Below, in pieces: positions 17,912 through 27,462 of a DNA stretch of 64,000 bases. Numbering within the stretch: the stretch's first letter is position 1; each line of letters begins with the position of its first letter. This stretch comes from Nocardia iowensis (GTDB lineage: Bacteria; Actinomycetota; Actinomycetes; Mycobacteriales; Mycobacteriaceae), in assembly GCF_019222765.1 (NCBI RefSeq), contig NZ_CP078145.1, positions 7,130,001 through 7,194,000 of the forward strand, written 5' to 3'. Under the pieces are notes generated by a model that ran no database searches, was not told the DNA's origin, and was given only the letters and a program-made list of their open reading frames with translations. A program made the position numbers and the translations under genes.

Positions 17912-18706
17912 TCAGTTCCGCAACCGGGCCAACGTTTCGTCGTGCAGCAGACCGTTCGTCGCCACCGCGTCACCGCCGTGCGGGCCCGGCTGTCCATCCA
18001 GGGAGGTGAAGCGCCCGCCTGCCTCGCGGACGAGGATGTCGAGGGCGGCCAGATCCCACAGGGAGACTTCGGGTTCGGTCGCGATATCGATCGCGCCCTC
18101 CGCAAGCAGGCAATAGGTGAAGAAGTCGCCATAACCGCGCACCCGCCACACGTCGTCGGTGAGGGCGAGGAAGTTCTCGCGCAGACCGCGTTCCCGCCAA
18201 CCGGACAGACTGGAGAAGGCCAGACTCGCCGAGCTGAGCTCGCCGACGGCGGACACTGAAATCGGTTTCGGCGCTTCGGCATCGAAGCTCGCCCACGCCC
18301 CCGATCCGGCCGCCGCCCACCAGCGCCGGGACAGCGCGGGCGCGCTCACCACGCCGACCACCGGCACGCCGTCTTCGAGCAACGCGATCAGCGTGGCCCA
18401 GATCGGCACCCCGCGCACGAAGTTCTTCGTGCCATCGATCGGATCGACAACCCACTGCCGTCCGGTGAACTCGGCGGCACCGCCGAACTCCTCCCCGAGC
18501 ACCGAATCGTCCGGCCGATGCTCGGAAAGCACCTGCCGAATCGCCTTCTCCACCGCCAGGTCGGCATCCGACACCGGCGTCAGGTCCGGCTTCGCGTCGA
18601 CCTGCAAATCGAGCGCCCCGAACCGGGCTCGAGTGATTTCGTCGGCCGCATCGGCCAACCGCAGCGCAAGTTCGAGATCCGAGGAGTCCACAGCCACGCC
18701 CCGCAC
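17912..18706 (-). CDS. hisN: Histidinol-phosphatase (inositol monophosphatase fold)
   Basis: The 264-residue protein has the metal-binding motifs of the inositol-monophosphatase family: [27 protein letters not shown] and [17 protein letters not shown]. The [10 protein letters not shown] variant is typical of actinobacterial histidinol-phosphatase HisN, which dephosphorylates L-histidinol phosphate in histidine synthesis. The GTG start at 18706 is the longest; GTGs a few codons later are possible. In mycobacteria the homologue lies in the same chromosomal neighbourhood as fadE24, which also occurs in this window. Confidence 0.88.
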   Translation of the reverse strand: MRGVAVDSSDLELALRLADAADEITRARFGALDLQVDAKPDLTPVSDADLAVEKAIRQVLSEHRPDDSVLGEEFGGAAEFTGRQWVVDPIDGTKNFVRGVPIWATLIALLEDGVPVVGVVSAPALSRRWWAAAGSGAWASFDAEAPKPISVSAVGELSSASLAFSSLSGWRERGLRENFLALTDDVWRVRGYGDFFTYCLLAEGAIDIATEPEVSLWDLAALDILVREAGGRFTSLDGQPGPHGGDAVATNGLLHDETLARLRN

Positions 18707-18827
18707 CCTATCCGGTCACCTACCCACAATCCGCGCGGCACAAGCGTTGGCAGTCACAGACTGTCCGTGCAGACCACAGTCCTTACAGCCCCTGTGAACC
18801 GTTGGGCAGGTCTGTGATCCGCGGGCG

Positions 18828-19418
18828 TCAGGCCGGTGCGGGGAGGGCGCGAGCGGCGACGAGAGCGGCGGTCCACCAGTGCAACTGATCGAGCAGGGCG
18901 CGGGCGGCTTCGGCGGGCTCGTCTGGCTCGCGCAGTTGCCCTTCGGCGTCGAAGAGCAGGTAGTAGCGCGGGAAGGTGACGTAGTTGCGGATGGTGTGGG
19001 CGTTGAGTTCGTTGAAGATCTGCCGCAGGTGTTCGATGGCGAGCAATCCACCGCTCGCGCCGCTGTAGCCGACGAAACCGATGGCCTTGGCGTCCCACTG
19101 GGTGAAATGCCAGTCGATGGCCGCCTTCAGCGCGGCCGGGACGCTGCGGTTGTAGTCGGGTGTGACGATCACGAACGCGTCGGCGGCGGCGAGCCGCGCG
19201 GAGAGGTCGGCCATGCCCGCCGGACGCTCGGGATCCGGGTCGAGCGCGGGCGGGACGGCGGGCAATTCCAGCGGCAGCTGCGCGTCCGCCAGGTCGATGA
19301 CGTCCACCTCGAATGCGCCGTGCTGCCTGGCCTGTTCGGTGAACCAGCTGGCCACCACCGGGCCGAAGCGCCCGTCCCGCACGCTGCCGATGATCACCGC
19401 GAGCTTCAATGCCGACAT
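18828..19418 (-). CDS. NAD(P)H-dependent FMN reductase
   Basis: The 196-residue protein is a flavodoxin-fold reductase. The FMN phosphate loop is IIGSVRDGRFGP at residues 10-21; it also has TPDYNRSVPAALKAAIDW and the GYSGASGG loop. It reduces FMN or quinones with NAD(P)H. ATG 19418 has a strong GAGGAGGAA site. It is divergent from an XRE-type regulator 139 bp away, which is the likely controller. Confidence 0.9.
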   Translation of the reverse strand: MSALKLAVIIGSVRDGRFGPVVASWFTEQARQHGAFEVDVIDLADAQLPLELPAVPPALDPDPERPAGMADLSARLAAADAFVIVTPDYNRSVPAALKAAIDWHFTQWDAKAIGFVGYSGASGGLLAIEHLRQIFNELNAHTIRNYVTFPRYYLLFDAEGQLREPDEPAEAARALLDQLHWWTAALVAARALPAPA

Positions 19419-19556
19419 CGTTTCCTCCTCCGGATCCAGCGACCGGCTCGGTCGCCTGTCCAAATCTGCTGGCCGCCGCGCCGACCAGGAAGGCCGCCGT
19501 AAGAGTGGTAGCGGCAGGGCCACCCTCCGGCGGCCGCGGCTTGTTACGTTCGAAGG

Positions 19557-20405
19557 GTGAGCGACAACGAGTTGGGCCTGTTCCTCCGCACCCGACGCGA
19601 GGCGGTCGCGCCGGCCCAGGTCGGCCTGCCCGCCGGGTCACGTCGCCGCACTCCCGGTTTGCGCCGTGCCGAACTGGCCACGCTCGCCGGAGTGAGCGTC
19701 GAATACATCACTCGTCTGGAGCAGGGTCGCGATCGCCGCCCGTCACCGCAGGTGCTTTCCGCGCTCGCCGATGCCCTCCGGCTGGCCCCGAGCGAGCGAA
19801 TTCACCTGCACCGCCTCACCAAATCCGCCGACAGCGGCTTCACCTGCATGGGCGGCGCCCAACCGCCGCGCGAGGTACGCCCCGCGGTCCGCGCCATTCT
19901 GGACCGTCTCGAACCCGCGCCCGCGATCGTCGTGAACAGGCTCACCGAGGTGCTCGCGCATACCGACGGCTACCGACGCCTGATGACACCGCTCGGCCTG
20001 CTCGACACCGCGCCCGCGAACCTGGCCCGCTTCGTCTTCACCGACCCCCGCGCCCGCGCGGCGTACCCGGACTGGAGTCACCTGGCCGACCACACGGTCG
20101 CCACTCTCAAGCACGGCCCGTTCCGCAACGACCCACACATCGCAGCGCTCGCCGACGAACTCACCGTCACCGCGGGCGCCGAGTTCACCGACCGCGTCGA
20201 CACCGTCCCCAGCCTCCCCGCCGCCACCGGCATCACCCGCCTCACCCACCCCGAGGCAGGCCAACTTCGCCTCGCATACGAGGTTCTAGACCTCTCCGCC
20301 GACGACGACCAGCAGCTGATCGTCCACCTCCCTGCCGACGACGCCACGGCAACAGCGTTGGACAAGCTCGCGGGCCTGCGGCCCGGCGCCCTCCGCGCGG
20401 TCTAG
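19557..20405 (+). CDS. XRE-family regulator with MmyB-like ligand domain
   Basis: The 282-residue protein has an N-terminal helix-turn-helix (about residues 35-75: RRAELATLAGVSVEYITRLE, then PSPQVLSALADAL). The C-terminal half (ILDRLEPAPAIVVNRLTEVL and the closing LRLAYEVLDLSADDDQQLIV) is the MmyB-like domain known to bind small ligands in related regulators. The GTG at 19557 follows TACGTT (19545-19550) by six bases, implying a leaderless message. It probably controls itself and the divergent FMN reductase. Confidence 0.88.
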   Translation: MSDNELGLFLRTRREAVAPAQVGLPAGSRRRTPGLRRAELATLAGVSVEYITRLEQGRDRRPSPQVLSALADALRLAPSERIHLHRLTKSADSGFTCMGGAQPPREVRPAVRAILDRLEPAPAIVVNRLTEVLAHTDGYRRLMTPLGLLDTAPANLARFVFTDPRARAAYPDWSHLADHTVATLKHGPFRNDPHIAALADELTVTAGAEFTDRVDTVPSLPAATGITRLTHPEAGQLRLAYEVLDLSADDDQQLIVHLPADDATATALDKLAGLRPGALRAV

Positions 20406-20594
20406 CGCTGTACCCGCTGGTCAACTGGTTTCAGCAGCACATCGGTAACTCGCCGGGCACGCCCCGCACACACGCGGCACCCGTCGCGAGGACTCGAACA
20501 CGCATACCGCGGCACCCGACTCGTTCGCCCTGTATACCCGGAGAGGCGGGCTAGCTGGTTTCACGGCGCCGCCATACCAGTAGGCTTGACCATC

Positions 20595-21713
20595 GTGCAT
20601 CCTGACGTTTCCGCTGATCTCGCCGAACTCGACGCCACCCTCAAGACGGTCGAATCGGTCCTCGACATCGAGGAGCTGCGCCGACGTATCGACGAGCTCG
20701 AGCACCAAGCCGCAGATCCCGATCTGTGGAACGACCAGGACCACGCTCAGCAGGTGACCAGTGAGCTCTCGCACGCGCAGGGCGAACTGCGCCGCGTCGA
20801 GGAACTGCGGCAGCGGCTCGACGACCTGCCGGTGCTCTACGAACTGGCCGAAGGCGAAGAGGGCGAGTCCAGGGCGGCCGCGCTCGCCGACGCCGACGCC
20901 GAACGCGCCGCACTGCACGGCGACGTGGAGGCCCTGGAGGTCCGCACCCTGCTGTCGGGCGAATACGACAAGCGCGACGCGCTCGTCAACATCCGTTCCG
21001 GCGCCGGTGGCGTGGACGCCGCCGACTGGGCCGAGATGCTGATGCGCATGTACATCCGCTGGGCCGACCGGCACAAGTACTCCGTGGAGGTCTACGACAC
21101 CTCCTACGCCGAAGAGGCGGGCATCAAGAGCGCCACCTTCGCGGTGAAGGCGCCCTACGCCTACGGCACCCTCTCGGTCGAGATGGGCACGCACCGGCTG
21201 GTGCGGATCAGCCCGTTCGACAACCAGGGCCGCCGCCAGACCTCCTTCGCCGAGGTCGAGGTGCTGCCGGTGGTGGAGACCACCGACCACATCGAGATCC
21301 CCGAGGGCGAGATCCGGGTGGACGTGTACCGGTCCTCGGGCCCCGGCGGCCAGAGCGTCAACACCACCGACTCGGCGGTGCGCCTGACGCACATCCCCAC
21401 CGGCATCGTGGTCACCTGTCAGAACGAGAAATCCCAACTGCAGAACAAGATTTCGGCCATGCGCGTGCTGCAGGCCAAGCTGCTGGAGCGCAAGCGGCAG
21501 GAGGAGCGCGCCGAGATGGACGCGCTCAAAACCAACGAGGGCGCGTCCTGGGGCAACCAGATGCGGTCGTACGTGCTGCACCCGTACCAGATGGTCAAGG
21601 ATCTGCGGACGAACTTCGAGGTCAACAACCCGTCGGCGGTGCTCGACGGGGATATCGACGGGTTCATCGAGTCCGGTATCCGCTGGCGCATGCGGGACCA
21701 GACGAGTCAGTAA
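20595..21713 (+). CDS. prfB: Peptide chain release factor 2
   Basis: The 372-residue protein has the RF2 anticodon-like SPF tripeptide ([20 protein letters not shown]) that reads UGA/UAA and the GGQ catalytic loop ([18 protein letters not shown]). The frame is continuous, so the programmed +1 frameshift of E. coli prfB is absent. GTG 20595 gives the usual N-terminus [19 protein letters not shown] (20581-20586) eight bases upstream suggests a leaderless message; a TTG at 20586 is less likely. It heads a block ending in ftsEX. Confidence 0.96.
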   Translation: MHPDVSADLAELDATLKTVESVLDIEELRRRIDELEHQAADPDLWNDQDHAQQVTSELSHAQGELRRVEELRQRLDDLPVLYELAEGEEGESRAAALADADAERAALHGDVEALEVRTLLSGEYDKRDALVNIRSGAGGVDAADWAEMLMRMYIRWADRHKYSVEVYDTSYAEEAGIKSATFAVKAPYAYGTLSVEMGTHRLVRISPFDNQGRRQTSFAEVEVLPVVETTDHIEIPEGEIRVDVYRSSGPGGQSVNTTDSAVRLTHIPTGIVVTCQNEKSQLQNKISAMRVLQAKLLERKRQEERAEMDALKTNEGASWGNQMRSYVLHPYQMVKDLRTNFEVNNPSAVLDGDIDGFIESGIRWRMRDQTSQ

Positions 21714-21828
21714 TCGTTGCGGGTAACGCAATCGCCGACGGACGCGGCGGCTTGCGCGGAATGGTAGGACGTACGGCGGTACCCTGTCTGGCGTGCGTCC
21801 AGTTGGGAGTTCAGTCGAGGTGTTGACC

Positions 21829-22674
21829 ATGTCACTCGCGACGACTTCGGAGACCACGAACTGGCTACGTTCCAACGGCCTCGAGATCGTGCTGTTGATT
21901 CTCGGCGCGATGCTGTTCAGCCGTTTTGCCACGTTCACCAGGGATCGCATCACCCGCAAGATCGATGAGGGCTTCCGCGGCGGCGACGCGCTGGTGCGTT
22001 CCGAGGCCGCCAAGCATCGGCACGCGCTGGCGCAGGTGGTCACCTGGGTGGTGCTGACCATCGCCTATGTGCTGGTCGGCATGGAGGTGCTGCGGCGGCT
22101 CGGCTTCGCGCTCGGCGGCCTGGTCGCCCCCGCCGCGGTGCTCGGCGCCGCGCTCGGTTTCGGCGCGCAGCGCATCGTGCAGGACATCCTGGCCGGGTTC
22201 TTCCTGATCACCGAACGGCAATACGGTTTTGGTGACGTAGTTCGCATCGCTGTAACTGGAGCCGCGGAGATGGCCGAGGGTACCGTCGAAGATGTCACGT
22301 TGCGGATCACCACACTGCGCAACTCGGACGGTGAAGTGATCTCCGTACCGAATGGGCAGATCGTCAAAGTGACGAATTTGTCCAAGGACTGGGCACGCGC
22401 CGCGATCGATGTGCCGGTGGCCGCGACCGCTGACATCACCAGGGTCAACGAAATACTGCACGAGGTCGGTACGAAGGCGTACGAAGACAGTCGGCTCAAG
22501 CCGCTGCTACTCGATGAGCCCACCGTGATGGGCGTCGAAGACTTGACCGTTGACCAAATGAACATCCGAATGGTTGCCCGCACCTTGCCAGGCAAACAAT
22601 TCGAAGTCGGCCGCGAACTGCGGGTGCGGGTAGCCGCAGCGTTGCGCCGGGAGGGAATCAGTGAGACCACGTAA
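21829..22674 (+). CDS. Small-conductance mechanosensitive channel (MscS family)
   Basis: The 281-residue protein has three or four membrane helices in its first ~110 residues. The pore-lining segment is Gly/Ala-rich (LGGLVAPAAVLGAALGFGAQ) and leads into the conserved beta-domain (GFFLITERQYGFGDVVRI, EDVTLRITTLRNSDGEVISV). It opens under membrane tension. ATG 21829 follows GAGG. Between prfB and ftsE it occupies the same place as its mycobacterial counterpart. Confidence 0.9.
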   Translation: MSLATTSETTNWLRSNGLEIVLLILGAMLFSRFATFTRDRITRKIDEGFRGGDALVRSEAAKHRHALAQVVTWVVLTIAYVLVGMEVLRRLGFALGGLVAPAAVLGAALGFGAQRIVQDILAGFFLITERQYGFGDVVRIAVTGAAEMAEGTVEDVTLRITTLRNSDGEVISVPNGQIVKVTNLSKDWARAAIDVPVAATADITRVNEILHEVGTKAYEDSRLKPLLLDEPTVMGVEDLTVDQMNIRMVARTLPGKQFEVGRELRVRVAAALRREGISETT

Positions 22675-22888
22675 ATCCATCACGCTCCTGAAGGAAGCCG
22701 TGCGACCGTCCACGCTCCTGAAGGGACCGGTGAAGCCGCGGCGATCCACCGCGATCCTGATCGCAACCTGGGTCGCCACGTTCGTGCTGTACCTGTTCGT
22801 CAAGCCGGATCACCCGTACGTGTCCGGATCGGACCCGTCGCTGAACACCGTTCCCGCAGCGGTACATCCGGCCGTAGCGCCACGCTGA
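22661..22888 (+). CDS. Small membrane protein between mscS and ftsE
   Basis: The 75-residue product starts at GTG 22661, 14 bases inside the end of the mscS gene. It has a basic N-terminus with a near-repeat ([10 protein letters not shown] and [10 protein letters not shown]), one membrane helix ([18 protein letters not shown]) and a short Pro-rich exterior tail. A small membrane gene at this place is conserved in related genomes, and its function is unknown. Confidence 0.7.
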   Translation: MRPRKSITLLKEAVRPSTLLKGPVKPRRSTAILIATWVATFVLYLFVKPDHPYVSGSDPSLNTVPAAVHPAVAPR

Positions 22889-22961
22889 GCTCGGCGGGCG
22901 CGCCGAGCGTCGGCGATCGGCAACGCGGTGGACACGGGGTTGCTGGTTACACTGGCTCCCC

Positions 22962-23651
22962 GTGATCACCATGCGGAACGTCACCAAGTCGTACAAGACC
23001 TCGACGCGACCCGCGCTGGACAACATCACCGTCGATGTGGGCAAGGGCGAGTTCGTCTTCATCATCGGACCGTCCGGCTCGGGCAAGTCCACCTTCATGC
23101 GACTGCTGCTGAAAGAAGAGAGCCCCACCTCCGGCCAGATCCAGGTCGCCGACTTCCGGGTCGACCGGCTACCCGGCCGCAAGGTGCCGAAGCTGCGTCA
23201 GCGGATGGGGTGTGTCTTCCAGGACTTCCGGTTGCTGCAGCAGAAGTCGGTGCACGACAACGTGGCGTTCGCGCTGGAGGTGATCGGCAAGCGGCGCCAA
23301 TTCATCGACCGCACCGTGCCCGAGGTGCTCGACATGGTCGGTCTCGGCGGCAAAGCCGACCGACTACCCACCGAGCTGTCCGGTGGCGAACAGCAGCGCG
23401 TGGCGATCGCCCGCGCCTTCGTGAACCGGCCGCTGGTACTGCTGGCCGACGAGCCGACCGGCAACCTCGATCCCGACACCAGCGGCGACATCATGATGCT
23501 GCTGGAGCGGATCAACCGGATCGGCACCACGGTGCTGATGGCCACCCATGACAATCACATCGTCGACGCCATGCGCAGGCGAGTGATCGAACTCGACCGG
23601 GGCCGCCTGGTGCGCGACGAGGCGACCGGCGTCTACGGGGTGGATCGCTGA
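22962..23651 (+). CDS. ftsE: Cell-division ATP-binding protein FtsE
   Basis: The 229-residue ABC ATPase has Walker [10 protein letters not shown], the Q-loop in CVFQDFRLL, signature [15 protein letters not shown] and Walker [13 protein letters not shown]. With FtsX it forms the divisome complex that activates peptidoglycan hydrolases. GTG 22962 follows the -10-like TACACT (22948-22953) by eight bases, so it may be leaderless. Its stop overlaps the ftsX start (TGATG). Confidence 0.97.
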   Translation: MITMRNVTKSYKTSTRPALDNITVDVGKGEFVFIIGPSGSGKSTFMRLLLKEESPTSGQIQVADFRVDRLPGRKVPKLRQRMGCVFQDFRLLQQKSVHDNVAFALEVIGKRRQFIDRTVPEVLDMVGLGGKADRLPTELSGGEQQRVAIARAFVNRPLVLLADEPTGNLDPDTSGDIMMLLERINRIGTTVLMATHDNHIVDAMRRRVIELDRGRLVRDEATGVYGVDR

Positions 23652-24556
23652 TGCGCGCGAGCTTCCTGTTCAGCGAGGTCTTCGCCGGCCTGCGCCGCAA
23701 TGTCACGATGACCATCGCGATGATCCTGACCGTCGCGGTCTCGCTCACCATGCTCGGCGGCGGCCTGCTCGCGGTGCGGATCGCCGACAAGACCGAGCAG
23801 TACTTCCTGGATCGGCTCGAGGTGCGGCTGTATCTCACCGAGGACGTCTCCGCCAACGACCCGGACTGCTCCCGCGATCCGTGTAAGACGCTGATGGCGG
23901 ACCTGAAGTCGACCACGGACGTCGAATCCGTCCAGTACCTCAGCCGCGACGACGCCGTCCGCGAAGCCAAGGAGAAGACGTTCAAGGACCAGCCCGAGCT
24001 GGCCAAGTACGTCAGCGAGACACCGCTGCCCGCGTCGCTGCGGGTGAAGATGAAGAACGCGGAGCTGTATCCGCAGATCTACGAGAAGTTCTATGAGCGG
24101 CCCGGTGTCGGCATGGTGCGCAACGACAAGGACATCGTGGACCGGCTGGTCAGCCTGTTCGACGGACTACGCAACGCCGCCTTCGGACTCGCCGTGCTGC
24201 AAGCGCTCGCCGCGCTGCTGCTGATCGCGAACATGGTGCAGATCGCCGCGTTCACCCGCCGCACCGAGGTCGGCATCATGCGGTTGGTCGGCGCGACCCG
24301 CTGGTACACCCAGCTACCGTTCCTGCTGGAAGCGGTCGTCGCCGCACTGGCCGGTTCGCTGGTCGCGGTGATCGGACTGCTCATCGCACGGCCACTGGTG
24401 ATCGATCGAGCGCTCGGCGATCTGTTCTCCAGCAAGGTCTTCCCACGCATCACCGGCGACGACATCGCAATGGTGGCATTGGTGATCGCACCCGTCGGCA
24501 TCGTCTTCGCCGCGCTGACCGCGTACGGAACGTTGCGGTACTACGTGCGCGAATAA
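23651..24556 (+). CDS. ftsX: Cell-division permease FtsX
   Basis: The 301-residue protein has four membrane helices: one near residues 20-43 and three in the last third (LQALAALLLIANMVQIAAFT, LLEAVVAALAGSLVAVIGLL, MVALVIAPVGIVFAALTAYG). A large extracellular loop (about 45-165) includes CSRDPCK, a likely disulfide pair. The loop recruits cell-wall hydrolases. It is coupled to ftsE by overlap and followed by a strong terminator. smpB does not follow it, unlike in mycobacteria. Confidence 0.96.
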   Translation: MRASFLFSEVFAGLRRNVTMTIAMILTVAVSLTMLGGGLLAVRIADKTEQYFLDRLEVRLYLTEDVSANDPDCSRDPCKTLMADLKSTTDVESVQYLSRDDAVREAKEKTFKDQPELAKYVSETPLPASLRVKMKNAELYPQIYEKFYERPGVGMVRNDKDIVDRLVSLFDGLRNAAFGLAVLQALAALLLIANMVQIAAFTRRTEVGIMRLVGATRWYTQLPFLLEAVVAALAGSLVAVIGLLIARPLVIDRALGDLFSSKVFPRITGDDIAMVALVIAPVGIVFAALTAYGTLRYYVRE

Positions 24557-24575
24557 CGCCGACGCTGTTCAGCGC

Positions 24576-24604
24576 GAGCCAGTCCGGGAGTCCCGGGCTG
24601 GCTC
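24576..24604. terminator. Strong hairpin terminator between ftsX and merR
   Basis: GAGCCAGTCCGGG (24576-24588) pairs with CCCGGGCTGGCTC (24592-24604) with one wobble and a three-base loop. It serves convergent genes on both strands. Confidence 0.8.
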
Positions 24605-24620
24605 GTACTGTCTCTGGCGG

Positions 24621-24998
24621 TCAGTGGGCGGCCTGCTCTTCGGGCAACGTCTCACGGATGCTGGCGCGCTTCAGCGCAAGCAGTTCACGCTGCCGTTCGA
24701 GTTCGGCGATCTTGTTGTCCAAATCGCTGCACCGGCTTTCGACGATGTCCACTACCTTGTCGCAGGACTGAATCCAGGTGCCGTGCTCCCTCGAGCAGGG
24801 CAGTAGGCCGCGGATGTCCTCAGTGGACAGACCGGCGGCCAGCATCTCCCGGATATAGCCGACGTGTTCCGGCGCGTCGTCGAGGTAGGACCGGTAGCCG
24901 AGGGCGTCGCGCCGCGGTTGCAGCAGACCCTGCTCCTCGTAGTACCTGAGTAGGCGGGTGCTCACGCCGGTGCGGCGCGCCAATTCGCCGATCAACAT
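24621..24998 (-). CDS. MerR-family transcriptional regulator
   Basis: The 125-residue protein has the MerR winged helix (LIGELARRTGVSTRLLRYYE) and a dimerising coiled coil (DLDNKIAELERQRELLALKR). Cysteines at 68, 79 and 90 are spaced unlike SoxR or classical mercury sensors, so sensing is undetermined. It is divergent from the hydrolase at 25058; the shared promoter has the long spacer typical of MerR targets. Confidence 0.9.
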   Translation of the reverse strand: MLIGELARRTGVSTRLLRYYEEQGLLQPRRDALGYRSYLDDAPEHVGYIREMLAAGLSTEDIRGLLPCSREHGTWIQSCDKVVDIVESRCSDLDNKIAELERQRELLALKRASIRETLPEEQAAH

Positions 24999-25019
24999 AT
25001 GACCCCGCTCACCCTCGCC

Positions 25020-25050
25020 TTGCCTTCACACTCATGTGAATTCCTAACTT
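25020..25050 (+). promoter_or_regulatory. MerR-type promoter with 19-bp spacer and palindrome
   Basis: A -35 box TTGCCT (25020-25025) and a -10 box TAACTT (25045-25050) are 19 bp apart, as in MerR-controlled promoters. Between them TTCACA (25025-25030) mirrors TGTGAA (25035-25040). Transcription would begin near the ATG at 25058. Confidence 0.7.
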
Positions 25051-25057
25051 GGCCGAC

Positions 25058-25819
25058 ATGACAGCAATTCCCCTACGGACCACCGTCACCGGAGCCGGAC
25101 CCGGCCTCGTTCTCGCACACGGGGCGGGCGGCACCATCGAGACCAACTTCGGCAACCTGATCCCCGCCCTCGCCGCCACGCACACTGTGGTCGCCTCCGA
25201 CTACCCGGACAGCAATATCCAGCTCACCCTCGACGGCCTCGCCGACGCGCTCGTTGCGGCAGCGGTCGACGGCGGCGTCGAGACGTTCACCATCCTCGGC
25301 TATTCCCTCGGCACCACCGTGGCCGTGCGCGCTGCCGTGCGGCATCCGGACCGGGTCCGCGGCCTGCTGCTCGCCGCCGGGTTCGCGAAGGCCGACAACC
25401 GGGCCCGTCTCACGGTGCAGATCTGGCAGGACCTGCTCGATCGCGGCGACACGGCCAGCTTCGCCCGGCTGGCCCTCGCGGCGTCCTTCAGTCCGGCCTA
25501 TCTGAACGCCCTGCCTGCCGAGGTTGTCGACGAGCTCGTCCGAGTCGGCACGACCACCATTCCCGGCGGCACCCTGCAGCAGGCCAGCCTGGTCGAAATC
25601 GTCGACACCACCGCCGATTTGGCCCGCATCACCGTGCCAACCCTGGTCGTCAACGCCACCGAAGACCTCCTGATCCACCCCGCCAACTCCCGCTACCTAG
25701 CCGCCACCATCCCCAACGCCGACTACACCGAAATCCCCGCAGGCCACGTCCTCATGGCCGAACACCCCACCCAGTGGCACAAAACTGTCGAAACCTTCCT
25801 CACCCAACACAACCTCTAG
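25058..25819 (+). CDS. Alpha/beta hydrolase
   Basis: The 253-residue protein has the alpha/beta-hydrolase order: oxyanion HGAGG near residue 20, nucleophile elbow GYSLG, acid in VNATEDLLI and a late His in AGHVLMAEH. No signal peptide is present. ATG 25058 is chosen because the MerR-type -10 box ends seven bases upstream, giving a leaderless message. The divergent MerR protein is the likely activator. The substrate is unknown. Confidence 0.85.
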   Translation: MTAIPLRTTVTGAGPGLVLAHGAGGTIETNFGNLIPALAATHTVVASDYPDSNIQLTLDGLADALVAAAVDGGVETFTILGYSLGTTVAVRAAVRHPDRVRGLLLAAGFAKADNRARLTVQIWQDLLDRGDTASFARLALAASFSPAYLNALPAEVVDELVRVGTTTIPGGTLQQASLVEIVDTTADLARITVPTLVVNATEDLLIHPANSRYLAATIPNADYTEIPAGHVLMAEHPTQWHKTVETFLTQHNL

Positions 25820-25824
25820 CCGCG

Positions 25825-25884
25825 CGCGAGTGGCACATGGCTACGGCGAAACGCGAGAAGCCGCTGGCTGGTGTGCCACTCGCG
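25825..25884. terminator. Bidirectional terminator between hydrolase and glycosyltransferase
   Basis: CGCGAGTGGCACA (25825-25837) pairs perfectly with TGTGCCACTCGCG (25872-25884). The 34-base loop may fold further. It lies between convergent genes. Confidence 0.65.
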
Positions 25885-25886
25885 GA

Positions 25887-27326
25887 TCAACCCAGGTGTT
25901 TGAGCTGGGGCCAGAGCTGGGACCAGGGGGCGCGGATGCGGCAGTGGAAGAGGGGTTCGCCTTGTTCGTCGTTGTCGATGTCGAGGGCGTTGTCGATGTG
26001 GCCTGCGGGGTGGATGTCGGTGCAGATCCGCGTCAGCTGGTCGTGCTCGATGCCGATGGTGAGCACGTCGGTGGCGGTGTCGCTCGGTGGGCCCCACCAC
26101 CAGTAGGAGTTGTGGCCGGAGTGAGGTTTGGGTAGGTCGTAGGGGGCACCGAAACGTTCGATGGCGGCGGCTTCACCGTAATTGGCGGTGAGGATGGTGA
26201 CGTCGCGGCCGAGGCGGGCGCGCGCCTCGCCGACTTGGCGGGTGAATTCCGGCCAGCCGATGGTTTCGCCCGCGTCGTAGTTGACGGCGAGGACCGGTGT
26301 GTCTTTCAGCATCGAGACAGGGAGTACCGGCAGGAACAGCACCGCCGAGATCGCCGCGTTCACGGCGACCACGAAACTCACCGCCGCCCAGCGGGTCCGG
26401 GCTCGACCCAACCACGCCGCCACCGGCACCGCCCCGGCCGCGAGCAGGATCGGGTACATTCCGCCGAGGTAGTACGCCTTGCCGCCGGTCACCAGGAACA
26501 ACGCGAAGAGCAGGCCATAGGTTGCCGCGGACGCTCGATATCGGCTGTCCCTGGCCAGCCGCCACAAGCCGAAGGCCCACAGCGGCACCAGCAGCGGGCC
26601 CATCAGCCCGAACTGCAAGAGCACGAACATGATCGGCGAATCCGACGTTCCGGACGATCCGCCCGCGATCGCCCGGCCCATCTCCCACTGCGGCCACCCG
26701 TTTCGCGCCTGCCACACCAGATAGGGCAGCCAGATCAGTATCGCGATCCCGATGGCCATCGGGAAGAACTTGGTGGCGAACAGTTTTCGCGGACCGAGCG
26801 CAAGTAGCGAGACCAGCAGCGCGAGCACCGGGAAGATCAGCAGCAGCTTGTTCTGCCACCCGATGCCGACCACCACCCCGATCACCGGCCACCAGCGCGG
26901 GTCACCTCCCCCGCCCCGCCCACGCAGCAGTACCAGCATGAGCACCGACACCACCGACCACACCGCCAGATCGATCACCGCGGTGCTCAACATGTGCCCG
27001 GCCCCCATGACCAACGCCGCACTCGCCACCGCGGCGGCGGCCAGCGCCTGCGCCCCGCGCCCGCCACCGAACTCCCGCGCCATCAGCCCGGCACAGACCA
27101 CCACGAGGGTGGCCGCGAGGACCGCGGGTAGCCGCAGTACGAATAACGAATCGGGATCGATCGCCGCCATCGCCTCGGCCAGCAGGGGCGTCAGTGGCGG
27201 CTGATCCGGGTAACCCCAGGACAGGTGTCGCCCGGCCGCCAGGAAGTACAACTCGTCGCGGTGATACCCATAGCGCGGGGCACACGCGGTAAGGACTACG
27301 GCAAACAGCGCCGCGACGACGGGCAC
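25887..27326 (-). CDS. GT-C glycosyltransferase of the GT39/ArnT type
   Basis: The 479-residue protein has a hydrophobic first segment and then the first-loop acidic motif of GT-C enzymes (RYGYHRDELYFLAAGRHLSW). About ten further membrane helices follow and a soluble C-terminal part (NYDAGETIGWPEFTRQVGEA onward). These enzymes move a sugar from a polyprenyl phosphate to a target outside the membrane. Start GTG 27326 is tentative. It is divergent from fadE24, but the operators between them sit nearer fadE24. Confidence 0.82.
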   Translation of the reverse strand: MPVVAALFAVVLTACAPRYGYHRDELYFLAAGRHLSWGYPDQPPLTPLLAEAMAAIDPDSLFVLRLPAVLAATLVVVCAGLMAREFGGGRGAQALAAAAVASAALVMGAGHMLSTAVIDLAVWSVVSVLMLVLLRGRGGGGDPRWWPVIGVVVGIGWQNKLLLIFPVLALLVSLLALGPRKLFATKFFPMAIGIAILIWLPYLVWQARNGWPQWEMGRAIAGGSSGTSDSPIMFVLLQFGLMGPLLVPLWAFGLWRLARDSRYRASAATYGLLFALFLVTGGKAYYLGGMYPILLAAGAVPVAAWLGRARTRWAAVSFVVAVNAAISAVLFLPVLPVSMLKDTPVLAVNYDAGETIGWPEFTRQVGEARARLGRDVTILTANYGEAAAIERFGAPYDLPKPHSGHNSYWWWGPPSDTATDVLTIGIEHDQLTRICTDIHPAGHIDNALDIDNDEQGEPLFHCRIRAPWSQLWPQLKHLG

Positions 27327-27376
27327 TCGACAAGCCTGGCACAGAACGGCGGCGTATGCTGCACCTCGACGCAGTT

Positions 27377-27413
27377 CTTACTCTGGAGTAAGATAGACTT
27401 ACTCAGGAGTAAG
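27377..27413. promoter_or_regulatory. Twin palindromic operators upstream of fadE24
   Basis: CTTACTC and GAGTAAG flank two bases at 27377-27392 and again at 27398-27413. Both copies are perfect, and their starts are 21 bp apart, two helical turns, so two repressor dimers could bind the same face. The form fits a TetR-type repressor of lipid genes; no such repressor is adjacent. Confidence 0.75.
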
Positions 27414-27462
27414 ATAGCTGGGAGCAAGACCTCACCCCACCCACCCGAGAAAACAGGTGATG

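Noticed and set aside
20421..22061. Long minus-strand frame over prfB
   Set aside because: It is antisense to the clear RF2 gene with GGQ and SPF motifs, with no recognisable domain. It follows from high GC at third positions.
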